Shown here: positions 33,870 to 34,741 of the stretch, piece after piece
How the letters are laid out: each line of letters starts with the position of its first letter
How positions within the stretch are numbered: the first letter of the stretch is position 1
Assembly (NCBI GenBank): GCA_020854235.1
Contig: JADZFW010000067.1
Coordinates: 1-34,741 of the forward strand
Source: Flavobacteriaceae bacterium
Lineage (GTDB): Bacteria; Bacteroidota; Bacteroidia; Flavobacteriales; Flavobacteriaceae
Length of the DNA: 34,741 nt
Direction of reading: 5' to 3'
Position numbers and translations under genes: made by a program
The notes under the pieces: model-generated
Seen by the model: the letters and a program-made list of their open reading frames with translations, nothing else
Told to the model about the DNA's origin: nothing
Database searches by the model: none

Positions 33870-33881
33870 TAGTTGTTTGAG

Positions 33882-33945
33882 GAGTTATTAAGTTATTGGG
33901 TTATTGAGTTATTGGTGATTGGGTGATGGTAGTTGAGTAGGATTG
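33882..33945 (-). repeat. Left octamer array flanking the four-helix-bundle gene
   Basis: Four clean units, GAGTTATT, AAGTTATT, GGGTTATT and GAGTTATT (33882-33913), then degenerate TGATT/TGATGG-type units to about 33945. Each is the reverse complement of a unit class in the right-hand array (34592 onward: AATAACTC, AATAACTT, AATAACCC). The 250 bp between this array and the next gene hold only AT-rich DNA and a candidate promoter. Confidence 0.88.
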
Positions 33946-34024
33946 AATAATTGGGATTTAATCGCTTTTGCTGTTGGGATCGAATTTGGTTATAGGGAAA
34001 GATGATATGAGATTTTTTTTTGAA

Positions 34025-34032
34025 TATCTTTG
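34025..34032 (+). promoter_or_regulatory. Candidate -7 box for the four-helix-bundle gene
   Basis: TATCTTTG fits TAnnTTTG, about 130 bp before the ATG. No well-spaced -33 element is visible. Confidence 0.3.
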
Positions 34033-34161
34033 CTATCTTAACTTAAGATGTAAATCATTTGCTATATTTACAACTGAATAATAAGTTGCTTGTAATTATT
34101 TATTTTTTGGAATTTGTTTTAAATACAATTGGTTTTTTGTGAAATCAAATTGAAAATAGCT

Positions 34162-34533
34162 ATGGAAAATTTTAAAACTTTTGAAGATTTAGAATGCTGG
34201 AAAGAGGCAAGGAAACTTCGCATTCATGTAAAAATTAATATACTTTCTAAATTTCCTGAAAATGAAAAGTTTGATCTTACCTTACAACTCAGTAGGTCGT
34301 CTCGATCTATAGGAAATAATATTTCAGAGGGTTTTGGAAGATTTCACTATCAGGAAAATATTCAATTTTGCAGGATAGCCAGAGGGTCATTAACCGAAAC
34401 GCTAGATCATTGTATAATCGCATTTGATGAGTCCTATATTTCACAAGATGAACTACTTGAAGTTCGAAAAATATACAATAAAACACTGTTGCTTTTGAAT
34501 GGTTATATCAAATATCTCAATACTAAAAAGTAA
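34162..34533 (+). CDS. Four-helix-bundle protein (23S rRNA intervening-sequence family)
   Basis: A 123-residue protein from ATG 34162 (a longer frame begins at TTG 34129 and adds 11 unconserved residues). It has the family pattern: MENFKTFEDLECWKEARKLR, then FPENEKFDLTLQLSRSSRSIGNNISEGFGR, then IARGSLTETLDHCIIAFDESYISQDEL, and a final helix ending IKYLNTKK. Relatives include proteins encoded within intervening sequences of 23S rRNA genes and the Avd accessory protein of diversity-generating retroelements; they form four-helix bundles and probably bind nucleic acid. I see no rRNA, reverse transcriptase or variable-repeat pair nearby. The gene is bracketed by inverted arrays of one octamer, which suggests it moves or is copied as a unit. 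Confidence 0.87.
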   Translation: MENFKTFEDLECWKEARKLRIHVKINILSKFPENEKFDLTLQLSRSSRSIGNNISEGFGRFHYQENIQFCRIARGSLTETLDHCIIAFDESYISQDELLEVRKIYNKTLLLLNGYIKYLNTKK

Positions 34534-34591
34534 ATTAATGATTAATTATAGAAAAAACATGAAAAACTGACCAAACAGCATTTGTCTCTAC

Positions 34592-34741
34592 AATAACTCA
34601 ATAAATCAATAACCCAATAACTCAATAACTCAATAACTTAATAACTTAATAACTTAATAACTTAATAACTTAATAACTTAATAACTTAATAACTTAATAA
34701 CTTAATAACTTAATAACTTAATAACTTAATAACTTAATAAC
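34592..34741 (+). repeat. Right octamer array (AATAACYY), continuing past the window
   Basis: Starts AATAACTC, AATAAATC, AATAACCC, AATAACTC, AATAACTC, then about 13.75 perfect AATAACTT units from 34632 to the last base, roughly 19 units visible. The gene-proximal units vary while the distal ones are identical, implying recent expansion at the outer end. The array does not end inside the window. Confidence 0.95.

Noticed and set aside
34162-34533. Diversity-generating retroelement, because the four-helix-bundle protein resembles Avd
   Set aside because: No reverse transcriptase, template/variable repeat pair or adenine-biased variable region is visible, and the giant surface protein is far away and has no matching repeat pair that I could see.

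Overview
The window looks like chromosomal DNA from a low-GC member of the Bacteroidota, most likely class Flavobacteriia (family Flavobacteriaceae or a close relative). The evidence is a complete sprA gene (outer-membrane translocon of the type IX secretion system, T9SS), a giant adhesin-like protein ending in a type A T9SS sorting domain, flavobacterial small families (DUF6427, DUF6341), Bacteroidota-style TonB proteins, candidate TAnnTTTG promoter boxes, and AT-rich intergenic DNA carrying 7-8 nt tandem repeats. No genus can be named from the sequence alone.

Layout. (1) 1-4.7 kb: leuS (minus), then divergent pyrH-frr (plus), which supply translation and UMP synthesis. (2) 4.7-15.6 kb, all minus: a DUF805 membrane protein, two tandem TonB-like proteins each with its own terminator, and the run ruvA-sprA-gcvH-vanZ, a gene order I recall from other flavobacteria. 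(3) 15.7-25 kb: a very small membrane protein with an HEKIH zinc-protease-like motif, then an 8.4-kb gene for a 2797-residue T9SS cargo protein with internally duplicated modules. (4) 25.2-27 kb (plus): panB, a DUF2238 membrane protein and a DksA/TraR-type zinc-finger protein, closely spaced. (5) 27-30.1 kb: an alkyltransferase-like protein, trmB and a DUF6341 protein on minus, DUF6427 on plus, and upp on minus. (6) 30.2-31.6 kb: an accessory-looking region with a small helical protein of unknown function, a strictly 21-bp-periodic array of 13 near-palindromic boxes, a one-spacer relic CRISPR array whose repeat carries the Cas12a (type V-A) crRNA handle, and a tRNA-Asn. (7) 31.6-33.9 kb: lysA-asd, the diaminopimelate/lysine branch. 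(8) 33.9 kb to the end: a four-helix-bundle (23S rRNA intervening-sequence type) gene bracketed by oppositely oriented arrays of the same octamer; the right-hand array runs off the window.

Most of the window is core metabolism plus the T9SS. SprA is the outer-membrane pore, the TonB proteins may help energise outer-membrane processes, and the giant CTD protein is a predicted cargo of that secretion system. The least explained DNA lies in 30.2-31.4 kb and 33.88-34.74 kb. The best candidates for something undescribed are the 21-bp array (two DNA turns per unit) next to an orphan Cas12a-type repeat with no cas gene in the window, and the mobile-looking four-helix-bundle unit flanked by inverted octamer arrays. 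Gene calls rest on recognised motifs and family memory; no database search was run.
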